Position numbers and translations under genes: made by a program | The notes under the pieces: generated by a model | The model's input: the letters and a program-made list of their open reading frames with translations, nothing else | What the model was told of the DNA's origin: nothing | Databases searched by the model: none | Shown: positions 50,597-57,434 of the stretch, piece by piece | Layout: the number at the start of each line of letters is the position of its first letter | How positions within the stretch are numbered: the first letter of the stretch is position 1 | Assembly: GCA_018401215.1 (NCBI GenBank) | Contig: JAGYLA010000001.1 | Coordinates: 62,001 to 126,000, forward strand | Direction: 5' to 3' | DNA from: Bacilli bacterium | GTDB taxonomy: Bacteria > Bacillota_I > Bacilli_A > MAG-NZ | DNA: 64,000 nt

Positions 50597-50888
50597 TGAT
50601 CAAGCGAATTATTTAAGTAAGTTAGACAAAGGAGTTGGCTTGTTGGTGTTTTATGCTGACTGGTGTGGCCCTTGTAAGATGTTGCATCCAGAACTAGAAA
50701 AACTCGATGCAGATGGCGTACGCATTGTCAAAGTAAATAGTGACACCAATCCATCACTGATGATGGAATTTGGGTTGTCTGGTGTTCCGTCAATGATTTT
50801 ATTTAAAGATGGATTACCACAAGAAAAAACGAGTGGATATCGACCAAAAGCCCAGTTGGAACAGTGGCTTTCTAAGTTTGCAGGATAA
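50580..50888 (+). CDS. trxA: Thioredoxin
   Basis: 102 residues from the ATG at 50580, preceded by GAAGGAGAA; earlier in-frame codons lie within the rhodanese gene. The active site is WCGPCKM (about 28-34), and the cis-Pro is in GVPSMI (about 73-78). It reduces disulfides. Adjacent to a rhodanese and a MarR regulator, which suggests a redox or sulfur-stress group. It may be one of several thioredoxins. Confidence 0.92.
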   Translation: MAIEYSDQANYLSKLDKGVGLLVFYADWCGPCKMLHPELEKLDADGVRIVKVNSDTNPSLMMEFGLSGVPSMILFKDGLPQEKTSGYRPKAQLEQWLSKFAG

Positions 50889-50891
50889 CCG

Positions 50892-51347
50892 ATGAAGAAC
50901 GCTTCTCATGAGTTATTGAACCAAATGTTGGTTGAAACCTTTAATCAAATTTTGGTGTTGCAAGAAACGTTCATCAACCAGCATGCCGAATTGTCTGTGA
51001 CGATGAATGAAGTGCACGTAATGGAAGCGATTGAGCGCTTTGGCTCTCCAACCATGGCACAAGTCTCACAATACATGCTAGTAACCCCAGGAACATTATC
51101 AACGTCAATCAAACGCTTGGAAAAAAAAGGATACGTGACGCGACGTCAAAACACCGAAGACCGCCGAGTGTATCATTTGTCGATTACTGCGCAAGCATCA
51201 AAGGTCCTCGCAATTCATCAAGACTTTCATCAACGGATGATTGAGGGCATCTTGAATCATCCGGAAGTCGATTTACAAAGTGTCTTTCATACAATCAAAG
51301 TGCTCTTGGAATTTTTTGAGACATTAAAAAAGGAATATGCGAAATAG
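50892..51347 (+). CDS. MarR-family transcriptional regulator
   Basis: 151 residues. The winged helix-turn-helix has TMAQVSQYMLVTPGTLSTSI (about 55-74) as the recognition region and LEKKGYVTRRQNTEDRRVYH (about 77-96) as the wing. No conserved ligand-binding Cys is obvious, so the signal is unknown. Three bases after trxA, in one operon. The MATE gene follows from its own promoter and may be a target. Confidence 0.88.
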   Translation: MKNASHELLNQMLVETFNQILVLQETFINQHAELSVTMNEVHVMEAIERFGSPTMAQVSQYMLVTPGTLSTSIKRLEKKGYVTRRQNTEDRRVYHLSITAQASKVLAIHQDFHQRMIEGILNHPEVDLQSVFHTIKVLLEFFETLKKEYAK

Positions 51348-51359
51348 CATATTTTTTTT
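51334..51359 (+). terminator. Terminator of the marR operon
   Basis: AATATGC pairs with GCATATT around a 6-base loop, followed by a run of T; it overlaps the stop codon of marR. Confidence 0.8.
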
Positions 51360-51361
51360 GG

Positions 51362-51367
51362 TATGAT
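51362..51367 (+). promoter_or_regulatory. Promoter -10 of the MATE gene
   Basis: TATGAT at 51362-51367 lies 12 bases before the ATG at 51380. The 5' UTR is therefore only about 6 bases, and the T tract of the terminator partly overlaps the likely -35 region. Confidence 0.55.
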
Positions 51368-51379
51368 ACTTCGTAGAGA

Positions 51380-52756
51380 ATGAAGATAAAACAATGGTTG
51401 GGCGATGCCGCCTTTTATCAACGACTGTTCGCGTTGAGTGTCCCGCTTGTGCTTCAGCAACTGATCACAGCAAGCATTCAAATTGTCGATAACGTGATGG
51501 TTGGTCAATTAGGAGAAACAGCGATTGGCGCCGTTGGCGTTGTCAATCAGTTGTTTTTTGTTGTGATTATTTCGTCATTTGGTGTGATGTCAGGGTCAAC
51601 GATATACATGGCACAGTATTTCGGTGCCAAAAACAAAGACAAACTCCAACAAACCTTTCATTTTACGATTCTTGCTGCCCTTGCGGTGGGGGTTGTGGCG
51701 TTTGTCTTGTTTTCCTTTGCCGATGCATTGTTGATTGGTGTGTTTACACAAAACGTAGAGACAACAGCACTGGCTCAAGACTATATCGCAATCATTCGAT
51801 TTGGTTTGTTTGCCTTTGCGGTATCGATTGCGATTTCGAGTAGTTTGCGCGTCGTGGGGATCACGAAACCCATTTTATGGATTTCTGTCATTACAATTAT
51901 TCTTAATACTATTCTTAATGCCATCTTGATTTTTGGGTTGTTTGGGGTTCCGGCCTTTGGTGTGGTTGGTGCAGCCATTGCGACGTTGATTGCACGGGTT
52001 GTGGAAGCACTCTTATCGTTATGGTACTTAATGAAACGTCAAACAATCTTTAAATTGCAGTTGCGAAAACTGTTACAAATTGAATTTAGTGTGGCAAAAG
52101 CTGTTGTGATCATTGGGTTGCCATTATTATTGAATGAGTTTTTATGGAGCATGGGGCAAACAACTTACTTGTATGCTTACTCCACAAGAGGGGACAGTGC
52201 GTTAGCGGCGATGAATGTGACCAACACGATCTCGCAAATTACGTTTGTCATGTTTCAAGCCATCGGGACTGCTGCCGCTGTCTTTGTGGGCAACAAGCTT
52301 GGAGAAAATTCGCTAGAGGAAGCAGAACTCAATGCCAAGCGGTTAATCTTTATTGCAACGATGATTGCAGTCATCGTTGGGCTGATTCAATTTGGCTTAA
52401 GTTTTTATGTTTTGGATTTGTATAGTGTGTCTGAGGTCACCAAACAAGCGGCACAATTTAACATTCGTGTGAATTCCCTATTTGTTCCACTGTATACAAT
52501 GAATGTAACAATCTTTTTTATCATTCGCTCTGGTGGCGATACGGTAAGTACGTTCTTAATGGACTCTGGATTCATGTGGGTTGTTGCGGTTCCGGTAGCA
52601 TTAGCCTTAGCGTTTTTTACAACGTTGCCCATTACCATCATGTTCTTATTGATTCAAGGAACCGAGTTTTTGAAAGTTGCATTTGCGTTTAACCGGTTCT
52701 TTCAACGCCGCTGGATAAAAAATCTAGCATCGACTCCGGACGCGTTAACGCTGTAA
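51380..52756 (+). CDS. MATE-family multidrug/cation antiporter
   Basis: 458 residues with about 12 spans in two homologous halves. FALSVPLVLQQLITASIQIV then DNVMVGQLGETAIGAVGVVN (about 14-53) is the typical first-half MATE signature; the second half repeats it (NEFLWSMGQTTYLYAYST, about 250). MATE pumps export drugs in exchange for Na+ or H+. Given the sodium-type ATPase, Na+ coupling is plausible. It lies next to the MarR gene. Confidence 0.92.
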   Translation: MKIKQWLGDAAFYQRLFALSVPLVLQQLITASIQIVDNVMVGQLGETAIGAVGVVNQLFFVVIISSFGVMSGSTIYMAQYFGAKNKDKLQQTFHFTILAALAVGVVAFVLFSFADALLIGVFTQNVETTALAQDYIAIIRFGLFAFAVSIAISSSLRVVGITKPILWISVITIILNTILNAILIFGLFGVPAFGVVGAAIATLIARVVEALLSLWYLMKRQTIFKLQLRKLLQIEFSVAKAVVIIGLPLLLNEFLWSMGQTTYLYAYSTRGDSALAAMNVTNTISQITFVMFQAIGTAAAVFVGNKLGENSLEEAELNAKRLIFIATMIAVIVGLIQFGLSFYVLDLYSVSEVTKQAAQFNIRVNSLFVPLYTMNVTIFFIIRSGGDTVSTFLMDSGFMWVVAVPVALALAFFTTLPITIMFLLIQGTEFLKVAFAFNRFFQRRWIKNLASTPDALTL

Positions 52757-52789
52757 AATTGTGATATTCTTGAGTCATAGGAGAATCAT

Positions 52790-53230
52790 GTGAATTATTA
52801 TATTATCATTTCAATTATTGCGATGTTTGTCGCTCAATTCGCTAAAGTCTTTTCAAAATATTTTATTCGCCGTGAATGGGATTGGACGGCGATGTTTGCG
52901 ACGGGTGGAATGCCAAGTTCGCATACCGCGCTTGTGACTGCACTGGCTGTTTCGCTGGGGATGATTGAAGGCTTTGGTTCAATTTACTTTGCGATTACCT
53001 TTGTCTTTGGCATGGTGATTGCCCATGACTCGATGGGCATTCGATTTGAAGCTGGCAAACACGCAAGTGTACTGAACCGGATTGTCGATGACATCAATGA
53101 ACTCTTACAAACCAAAGAAGCCCAGGAAAAAAAACTCAAAGACTTGCTTGGACACAATCCCATTGAAGTGATTGGTGGGTTCTTGCTTGGAATTATAATT
53201 GCCTTGCTTGGATTTTATATCTTCTATTAA
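52790..53230 (+). CDS. Divergent PAP2 family protein (DUF212, YuiD-like)
   Basis: 146 residues starting at a GTG (52790) behind ATAGGAGA; the preceding ATG is followed directly by TGA. Four spans. The family motif TGGMPSSHTALVTALA (about 38-53), an Asp/Arg-containing AHDSMGIRFEAGKHASVLNR (about 84-103) and LGHNPIEVIGG (about 122-132) are clear. The motifs resemble the PAP2 phosphatase signature, but family function is unproven. Confidence 0.88.
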   Translation: MNYYIIISIIAMFVAQFAKVFSKYFIRREWDWTAMFATGGMPSSHTALVTALAVSLGMIEGFGSIYFAITFVFGMVIAHDSMGIRFEAGKHASVLNRIVDDINELLQTKEAQEKKLKDLLGHNPIEVIGGFLLGIIIALLGFYIFY

Positions 53231-53263
53231 AAAGAACCTACTATTGTAGGTTCTTTTTATTTT
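53228..53263. terminator. Bidirectional terminator after the DUF212 gene
   Basis: A 13-bp stem AAAAAGAACCTAC with GTAGGTTCTTTTT around TATT, with T runs on both strands. It ends both this gene and the convergent NrnA-like gene. Confidence 0.95.
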
Positions 53264-54177
53264 ATTAAGAATTGATCTAATGATTCAATGACCTGAAGCA
53301 AAGGTGCCAAGGAAGCACTACGAACCTTGCTTGCGAATTTATGACCTCCACCACCAAAGGGTGTGAGGAGCTTTTGTAAATCATATTGGTCTGACTGTGC
53401 ATGCAACACACATTCGTCGTCAAGTTGAACTAGCAAGACGATGATTGACGCTTCTTCAATGCTGCGTAAAATACTAAACAAATCACTAAATTCAAAGTTA
53501 TTTTTCTTGATGGTTGCATAATCAATGATCCAGTACGCCAACCCATTCTCGGTGACTTGAATCGCTTCACTTGCTTGAAACAATGCTTTGGTTGTTTTGA
53601 ACTCACGCTTGGTCAATTGATTGACAAGCACTTTGTACGTTGCTCCTTCATCCAGCAAATAGCCAATTGCTTTCATTGTGGTTTTGGATGTGTAAGGATG
53701 CTGTAAGATCGTCGTATCACTCAAGATACCAAACAATAATAAATTGGCAGTTTTTGGATCCAAACTAAGTGATTCTCGCTCAGCGAGTGTCGCGAGGATT
53801 TCACAGGTCGAGGTTGCTGATTCATTGATTATTCCATGGTCATAAAAGACGGATTCCACCGGATGATGATCGATTAAGATGACAGGATTACCTTCGATTG
53901 CTTTGGGATGAATCAATAATTCCTGTTTGGCGGTATCCACGACAATGACGACGCTTTGCGCCCATTCAGAGTCAACCACTCGTTCAAACGAACCCATCCA
54001 CCGACTTGTGTCTGAGTGTTCTCCAACGACTTTCACGTGTGAAGTCATTGTTGATTGCAACATTGCTTGTAAGCCAAATGCGGCGCCCAATGCATCGCCA
54101 TCAGGATGCAAGTGCGGCACGATGATGACTTGTTTGGCATCCTTACAACGGCGCTGAATGTCGGTAAATGTTCTCAT
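53257..54177 (-). CDS. NrnA-like DHH phosphoesterase (copy B)
   Basis: 306 residues from the ATG at 54177; an in-frame start 36 bases further upstream lies upstream of the -10 region and is unlikely. Ligands: PHLHPDGDALGAAFG (His24, Asp26, Asp28), VVDTAKQ (Asp81), LIDHHPVES (DHH 103-105), FGILSDTTIL and the DHHA1 motif GGGGHKFAS (about 276-284). The Asp-Thr-Gly of copy A (TDTGRF) is replaced by SDTTIL here, so substrate preference may differ. A TATAAT at 54189-54184 (minus) ends 7 bases before the ATG and no ribosome site is present, so the transcript is probably leaderless. Confidence 0.88.
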   Translation of the reverse strand: MRTFTDIQRRCKDAKQVIIVPHLHPDGDALGAAFGLQAMLQSTMTSHVKVVGEHSDTSRWMGSFERVVDSEWAQSVVIVVDTAKQELLIHPKAIEGNPVILIDHHPVESVFYDHGIINESATSTCEILATLAERESLSLDPKTANLLLFGILSDTTILQHPYTSKTTMKAIGYLLDEGATYKVLVNQLTKREFKTTKALFQASEAIQVTENGLAYWIIDYATIKKNNFEFSDLFSILRSIEEASIIVLLVQLDDECVLHAQSDQYDLQKLLTPFGGGGHKFASKVRSASLAPLLQVIESLDQFLIK

Positions 54178-54198
54178 GAAAGTATTATACAACAGTGA

Positions 54199-54228
54199 TT
54201 GACCAAACCACATAAGCTTGCGTATAAT
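54199..54228 (+). promoter_or_regulatory. Promoter of the cobalamin-riboswitch operon
   Basis: TTGACC at 54199-54204 and TATAAT at 54223-54228 with an 18-base spacer. It overlaps the divergent NrnA-like promoter. Confidence 0.85.
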
Positions 54229-54235
54229 GAATCAA

Positions 54236-54400
54236 GTTTGGTGACTGTTTTTACAGTCTGAAAAAGGAATTGGGTGCAATGCCCAAGCTGTCCCAGCAAC
54301 CGTAACATGGACGAAGACACATAAACCACTGCGTAACCCGCGGGAAGGGGTGTCCAAGGATGAAGTGGAGCCGGTAGACTTGCCAATCGACGTTTGATGT
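54236..54400 (+). promoter_or_regulatory. Cobalamin (adenosylcobalamin-type) riboswitch
   Basis: The conserved pieces appear in order: AAAAAGGAATTGGGTGCAAT, GCCCAAGCTGTCCCAGCAAC then CGTAA (about 54261-54305), GAAGACACATAAACCACTG (about 54313-54331), GGGAAGG (about 54342), GGATGAAGTGGAGCC (about 54358) and the B12 box GGTAGACTTGCC (about 54373-54384). It senses cobalamin and controls the two genes below it. Confidence 0.92.
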
Positions 54401-54441
54401 CTCCTGGGGATGGGAAATTCATCTTTTTTTGATGATTTTTT

Positions 54442-54476
54442 GTCCACGATTAGTTTGCGCGTGGACCATTTTTTTT
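54442..54476 (+). terminator. Riboswitch expression-platform terminator
   Basis: GTCCACG (54442-54448) pairs with CGTGGAC (54460-54466), followed by CATTTTTTTT. It lies between the aptamer and the start codon, so B12 binding probably promotes termination here. Confidence 0.8.
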
Positions 54477-54502
54477 GGAGACAAGACATATGAGGAGAAT
54501 GG

Positions 54503-54874
54503 ATGAAACGATTACTTGTCTTGTCGCTATTATTATTTTTGACTGGCTGCATTGTTCAACCCACCGAAGCCCAGACTTGCATTGTGGTGGACGTCATTTA
54601 CGCAGAACAATCGGTCGAAGAATCGTTTGAATTGTGTGGGTCCACCAATTTGGTGGCGGATATTTTGAACGAGCATGCTGACACCTTGCAGTTAGAACTC
54701 ACGAGTTCTAGTTTTGGTGATTATGTCAGCGGCCTAGTGGGCTATAATTTTGAAACTCTCGGGTTGAATTATTTTTGGGAAATCAGTGTCAATGACACAA
54801 CTGCTGAGGTTGGCATTTCGGAATTGATCGTTGGAACAGATGACCGGTTGTTGTTTGAAGCGAGTCCGTATTAA
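54503..54874 (+). CDS. DUF4430 (transcobalamin-like C-terminal) domain lipoprotein
   Basis: 123 residues. The lipoprotein signal ends FLTGC (Cys16). The rest fits the DUF4430 domain: LVADILNEHADTLQL (about 51-65), DYVSGLVGYNFETLGLNYFW (about 73-92) and the closing VNDTTAEVGISELIVGTDDR then LLFEASPY. DUF4430 is related to the C-terminal domain of transcobalamin/intrinsic factor. Regulation by a cobalamin riboswitch supports a role in binding or delivering B12 at the outer face of the membrane. The ribosome site (TGAGGAG) and start lie after the terminator. The adjacent ECF S component starts on the last base of the stop codon (TAATG). Confidence 0.8.
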   Translation: MKRLLVLSLLLFLTGCIVQPTEAQTCIVVDVIYAEQSVEESFELCGSTNLVADILNEHADTLQLELTSSSFGDYVSGLVGYNFETLGLNYFWEISVNDTTAEVGISELIVGTDDRLLFEASPY

Positions 54875-55374
54875 TGAAAACCGTTAAGGATGTCGTTGTC
54901 ATTGCCTTTTTATCTTCGCTATTGACCGTCGGCAAGATTTCACTCGCCTCGGTTCCAAATGTCGAAGTTGTATCGTTTCTATTGATTTTGTATACCGTGG
55001 TCTTTGGCTGGCGATATGGCGCACTCACAGCGATTGTGTTTGCGACGATTGAGATCTTAATTTGGGGCGTTGGACTATGGACGGTCGGGTATTACTTTGT
55101 TTGGCCGTTGCTAGTCTTACTTGCTGCGATCTTGCCAAAAACCTTACAAAACATTTTTGGGTACACGATTCTAAGCGGTGGTTTTGGTTTGTCGTTTGGG
55201 TTGTTGTTTGCAATCTACACTGCACCGCTGACGAATGTGTCAATTTGGGTGTATTGGTTGAATGGCATCATGTTTGATGTGGTGCATATGATTGGTAACG
55301 TGGTCGTTATGGTTGTGTTGTATGTGCCAACACGCCGGGCATTAGAGTTTGTCGAAGAGCGACTTCAACGCTAA
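54874..55374 (+). CDS. ECF transporter S component, probable cobalamin carrier
   Basis: 166 residues with five or six spans: an N-terminal DVVVIAFLSSLLTVGKISLA (about 5-24), followed by spans near 30-50, 54-75, 77-97, 105-125 and 130-152. The pattern and length suit an energy-coupling-factor S subunit. The riboswitch context predicts cobalamin as substrate. No EcfA or EcfT is in the window, so a shared energising module elsewhere is needed. Assignment is by membrane layout and context, not a known signature. Confidence 0.7.
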   Translation: MKTVKDVVVIAFLSSLLTVGKISLASVPNVEVVSFLLILYTVVFGWRYGALTAIVFATIEILIWGVGLWTVGYYFVWPLLVLLAAILPKTLQNIFGYTILSGGFGLSFGLLFAIYTAPLTNVSIWVYWLNGIMFDVVHMIGNVVVMVVLYVPTRRALEFVEERLQR

Positions 55375-55400
55375 AAAAAATGGGTGAGATTCACCCATTT
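55371..55400 (-). terminator. Terminator of cspA
   Basis: AAATGGGTGA pairs with TCACCCATTT; read on the minus strand it is followed by a run of eight T (A373-380 on the plus strand). It separates cspA from the convergent ECF S gene. Confidence 0.85.
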
Positions 55401-55410
55401 GATTTAAGCA

Positions 55411-55608
55411 TTACGCTTTTCTGATTTGTGTTGCTTGAGGTCCACGGTCGTTCACTTCGATTTCGAAGGAAACAGCTTGACCTTCATCTAAAGACTTATA
55501 TCCATCTTCCATGATGTTTGAGAAATGTGCAAACACTTCACGACCATCATCAGCGGTGATAAATCCGTAACCTTTCTCAGAGTTAAACCATTTTACAGTT
55601 CCGTTCAT
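55411..55608 (-). CDS. cspA: Cold-shock protein
   Basis: 65 residues. RNP1 is KGYGFI (12-17) and RNP2 is VFAHFS (25-30) of a single cold-shock domain. It binds single-stranded RNA. AAGGAG lies 12 bases before the ATG. The 5' UTR is only about 28 bases, which lacks the long cold-sensing leader of E. coli cspA. Confidence 0.95.
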   Translation of the reverse strand: MNGTVKWFNSEKGYGFITADDGREVFAHFSNIMEDGYKSLDEGQAVSFEIEVNDRGPQATQIRKA

Positions 55609-55642
55609 TACGTTTTGTTTCTCCTTAATTTAAACTATAGTC

Positions 55643-55670
55643 ATTATATAGTGAAAATGCTAAAATACAA
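55643..55670 (-). promoter_or_regulatory. Promoter of cspA
   Basis: On the minus strand TTGTAT (55670-55665), 16-base spacer, TATAAT (55648-55643). Confidence 0.7.
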
Positions 55671-55740
55671 TGTATTTACAACAATTTTTTACTTTTTTTG
55701 ACAATAATAACGTTTTTATTTTGTTTTTGAGGTTATTTTA

Positions 55741-56247
55741 ATGCCTTTACTTATGGATGGAGCGGCAATGCAGCGAAGTATTAAGCGGATTGCCCATGAA
55801 ATCATCGAACAACATCAACAAGTCGATCAAATGCTGCTTTTGGGGATTCAAACCCGAGGCGTTTTTTTAGCGCAGCGGATTGCAAAAGAATTGTTTGAGA
55901 TTGATGGGTCAAACGTCGAAGTGGAATCGATTGACGTCAAACCATTTCGTGACGATTTGACCGAGAAACCAGCCATGCAATTACCCCATGTGTCAACCAA
56001 AGACAAGCAAGTCATCTTGATTGATGATGTGTTGTTTACCGGTCGCACACTACGCGCCGCGATGGATGCGGTCATTGCGATGGGTCGACCAACCCGTATT
56101 CAATGCGCGGTATTGATTGACCGAGGGCATCGAGAATTGCCCGTCACCGCAAATTTTATTGGCAAAAATATTGCGACCAAACGCAGTGAACGCGTCTTCG
56201 TGCAATTGGTGGAACAAGATGGAGTGGACCGTGTTGAGCTCGATTGA
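55741..56247 (+). CDS. pyrR: PyrR bifunctional regulator/uracil phosphoribosyltransferase
   Basis: 168 residues. The PRPP loop is VILIDDVLFTGRTLRAAMDA (about 91-110), and the RNA-binding features of PyrR include DDVLFTGRT and a basic region near RPTRIQC. In Bacillus it attenuates the pyr operon in response to UMP and has weak UPRT activity. No pyr genes or attenuator are visible here. GAGG is 8 bases upstream of the ATG. The next gene starts inside its 3' end. Confidence 0.93.
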   Translation: MPLLMDGAAMQRSIKRIAHEIIEQHQQVDQMLLLGIQTRGVFLAQRIAKELFEIDGSNVEVESIDVKPFRDDLTEKPAMQLPHVSTKDKQVILIDDVLFTGRTLRAAMDAVIAMGRPTRIQCAVLIDRGHRELPVTANFIGKNIATKRSERVFVQLVEQDGVDRVELD

Positions 56248-56572
56248 CCGCGTCATTTCAATGCTTACCATGAAACGTTTGCCGGTCACGATGTCAATGG
56301 AGCAGTTTGCTGCATTTTCTGAGGTCCGTTTTGAAATCGACATTCATGAGATGTTTGTTGATGAAGCACTAACGTTGCTGCGTAATATTGTGAAACACTG
56401 TCCCAAGCAATTAGAACAAATCTATGTGATTCATGGATACCGTTCTGGTCAAGCATTACAACAAGCACTAACCGTAAGTAATTTACGTTCAAAACGAATT
56501 CGATCCGTGCATCCAGCGATGAATCCTGGCATCTCAGTAATCGAATTCAAAAGTGAGGAAAATCATGGGTAG
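56231..56572 (+). CDS. Small Smr-domain protein
   Basis: 113 residues from a GTG at 56231 with GGAG 6 bases upstream; later ATGs at 56261 and 56270 lack ribosome sites. The C-terminal 80 residues match the Smr fold: IDIHEMFVDEALTLLRNIV (about 36-54), IYVIHGYRSGQALQQAL (about 64-80) and NPGISVIEFK. Smr proteins cleave nicked or branched nucleic acids or stalled-ribosome mRNA; which applies here is not known. Overlaps both neighbours. Confidence 0.7.
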   Translation: MLSSIDRVISMLTMKRLPVTMSMEQFAAFSEVRFEIDIHEMFVDEALTLLRNIVKHCPKQLEQIYVIHGYRSGQALQQALTVSNLRSKRIRSVHPAMNPGISVIEFKSEENHG

Positions 56573-57281
56573 AGCGTTTGAAGTCCGCAAAGCATCAATG
56601 ATGAAAACTGGTGCGGCGAAAGCCAAACTGTATTCAAAATTTGGCAAAGAAATTTATATGGCAGCAAAAAACGGGGGACCGAACATTGAAGCCAATACTG
56701 AATTAAAACGCTTGATCGAACGAGCAAAAAAAAATCAAGTACCGGGAGATGTGATCGCCCGCAACATCGACAAAGCTACATCGAATGCGGTCGATAACTA
56801 TACTTTTTATCGATATGAAGGATTTGGTCCAGGTGGCGCCCAGTTGATTGTCGATTGTTTGAGTGACAACGTGAACCGCACCGTCACAGAAGTGCGAAAT
56901 TGCTTTACCAAAACCGATGGCAAACTTGGTGTCAATGGCTCCGTCATTCATGGGTTTGATCACTTGGCAGTTGTGAGTGTTGCCAACGTCGAGGAAGAGG
57001 ATGTGCTCGATGCGTTATTTACCCAAGACATCGATATTGATGACGTAGAAACAGAAGCAGAGATGACCACGATTTATGCTGCTGCCGAACAATTACATAA
57101 AGTCACGCAAATCATTCAAGATTCGTTTTCAGAAGCAGAATTGTTGCATGAAGAACAAACATATTTGGCTCAAACATTGATTACCCTTAATGAAGGGGAA
57201 GCAACTGCATTTGAGAAACTGCTCAATATGTTAGAAGACTGTGAAGACGTTCAGCGGGTATATCATAACGTGAAAGCGTAA
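56565..57281 (+). CDS. YebC/PmpR-family regulator
   Basis: 238 residues from the ATG at 56565 (GTGAGGAAA upstream); another start 12 bases earlier lies within the Smr gene. MGRAFEVRKASMMKTGAAKA and KLYSKFGKEIYMAAKNGGPN (about 21-40) are the family N terminus; YEGFGPGGAQLIVDCLSDNV (about 85-104) is diagnostic. YebC proteins act in transcription and in translation of polyproline stretches. Some have a role in ribosome stalling relief. Confidence 0.93.
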   Translation: MGRAFEVRKASMMKTGAAKAKLYSKFGKEIYMAAKNGGPNIEANTELKRLIERAKKNQVPGDVIARNIDKATSNAVDNYTFYRYEGFGPGGAQLIVDCLSDNVNRTVTEVRNCFTKTDGKLGVNGSVIHGFDHLAVVSVANVEEEDVLDALFTQDIDIDDVETEAEMTTIYAAAEQLHKVTQIIQDSFSEAELLHEEQTYLAQTLITLNEGEATAFEKLLNMLEDCEDVQRVYHNVKA

Positions 57282-57300
57282 TCATTGATGCATCGATGTT

Positions 57301-57355
57301 GTGATTTGTGTGAGTTAGCTTTATAATTTACGTATCAAAAGCTAACACAAATCAC
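57301..57355. other. Long imperfect inverted repeat upstream of nifJ
   Basis: GTGATTTGT (57301-57309) and GTTAGCTTT (57314-57322) pair with AAAGCTAAC (57338-57346) and ACAAATCAC (57347-57355): 18 bp in all, one 4-base bulge, and a 15-base loop. No T tract follows, so it is not a clear terminator. It ends 22 bases before the nifJ -35. Confidence 0.8.
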
Positions 57356-57376
57356 TCACTATAGCTGTTCATTTCA

Positions 57377-57405
57377 TTGTAATAAAGCCATAAAAACGAT
57401 ATAAT
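57377..57405 (+). promoter_or_regulatory. Promoter of nifJ
   Basis: TTGTAA at 57377-57382 and TATAAT at 57400-57405 with a 17-base spacer, 29 bases before the nifJ ATG. Confidence 0.85.
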
Positions 57406-57434
57406 GAAGGGCTAAAACTTTACAGGAGGTTACT

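Noticed and set aside
57297-57320. A Rex-like site (TTGTGA half) ahead of nifJ.
   Set aside because: Only one half-site is present and the symmetric TCACAA half is not at the needed spacing.
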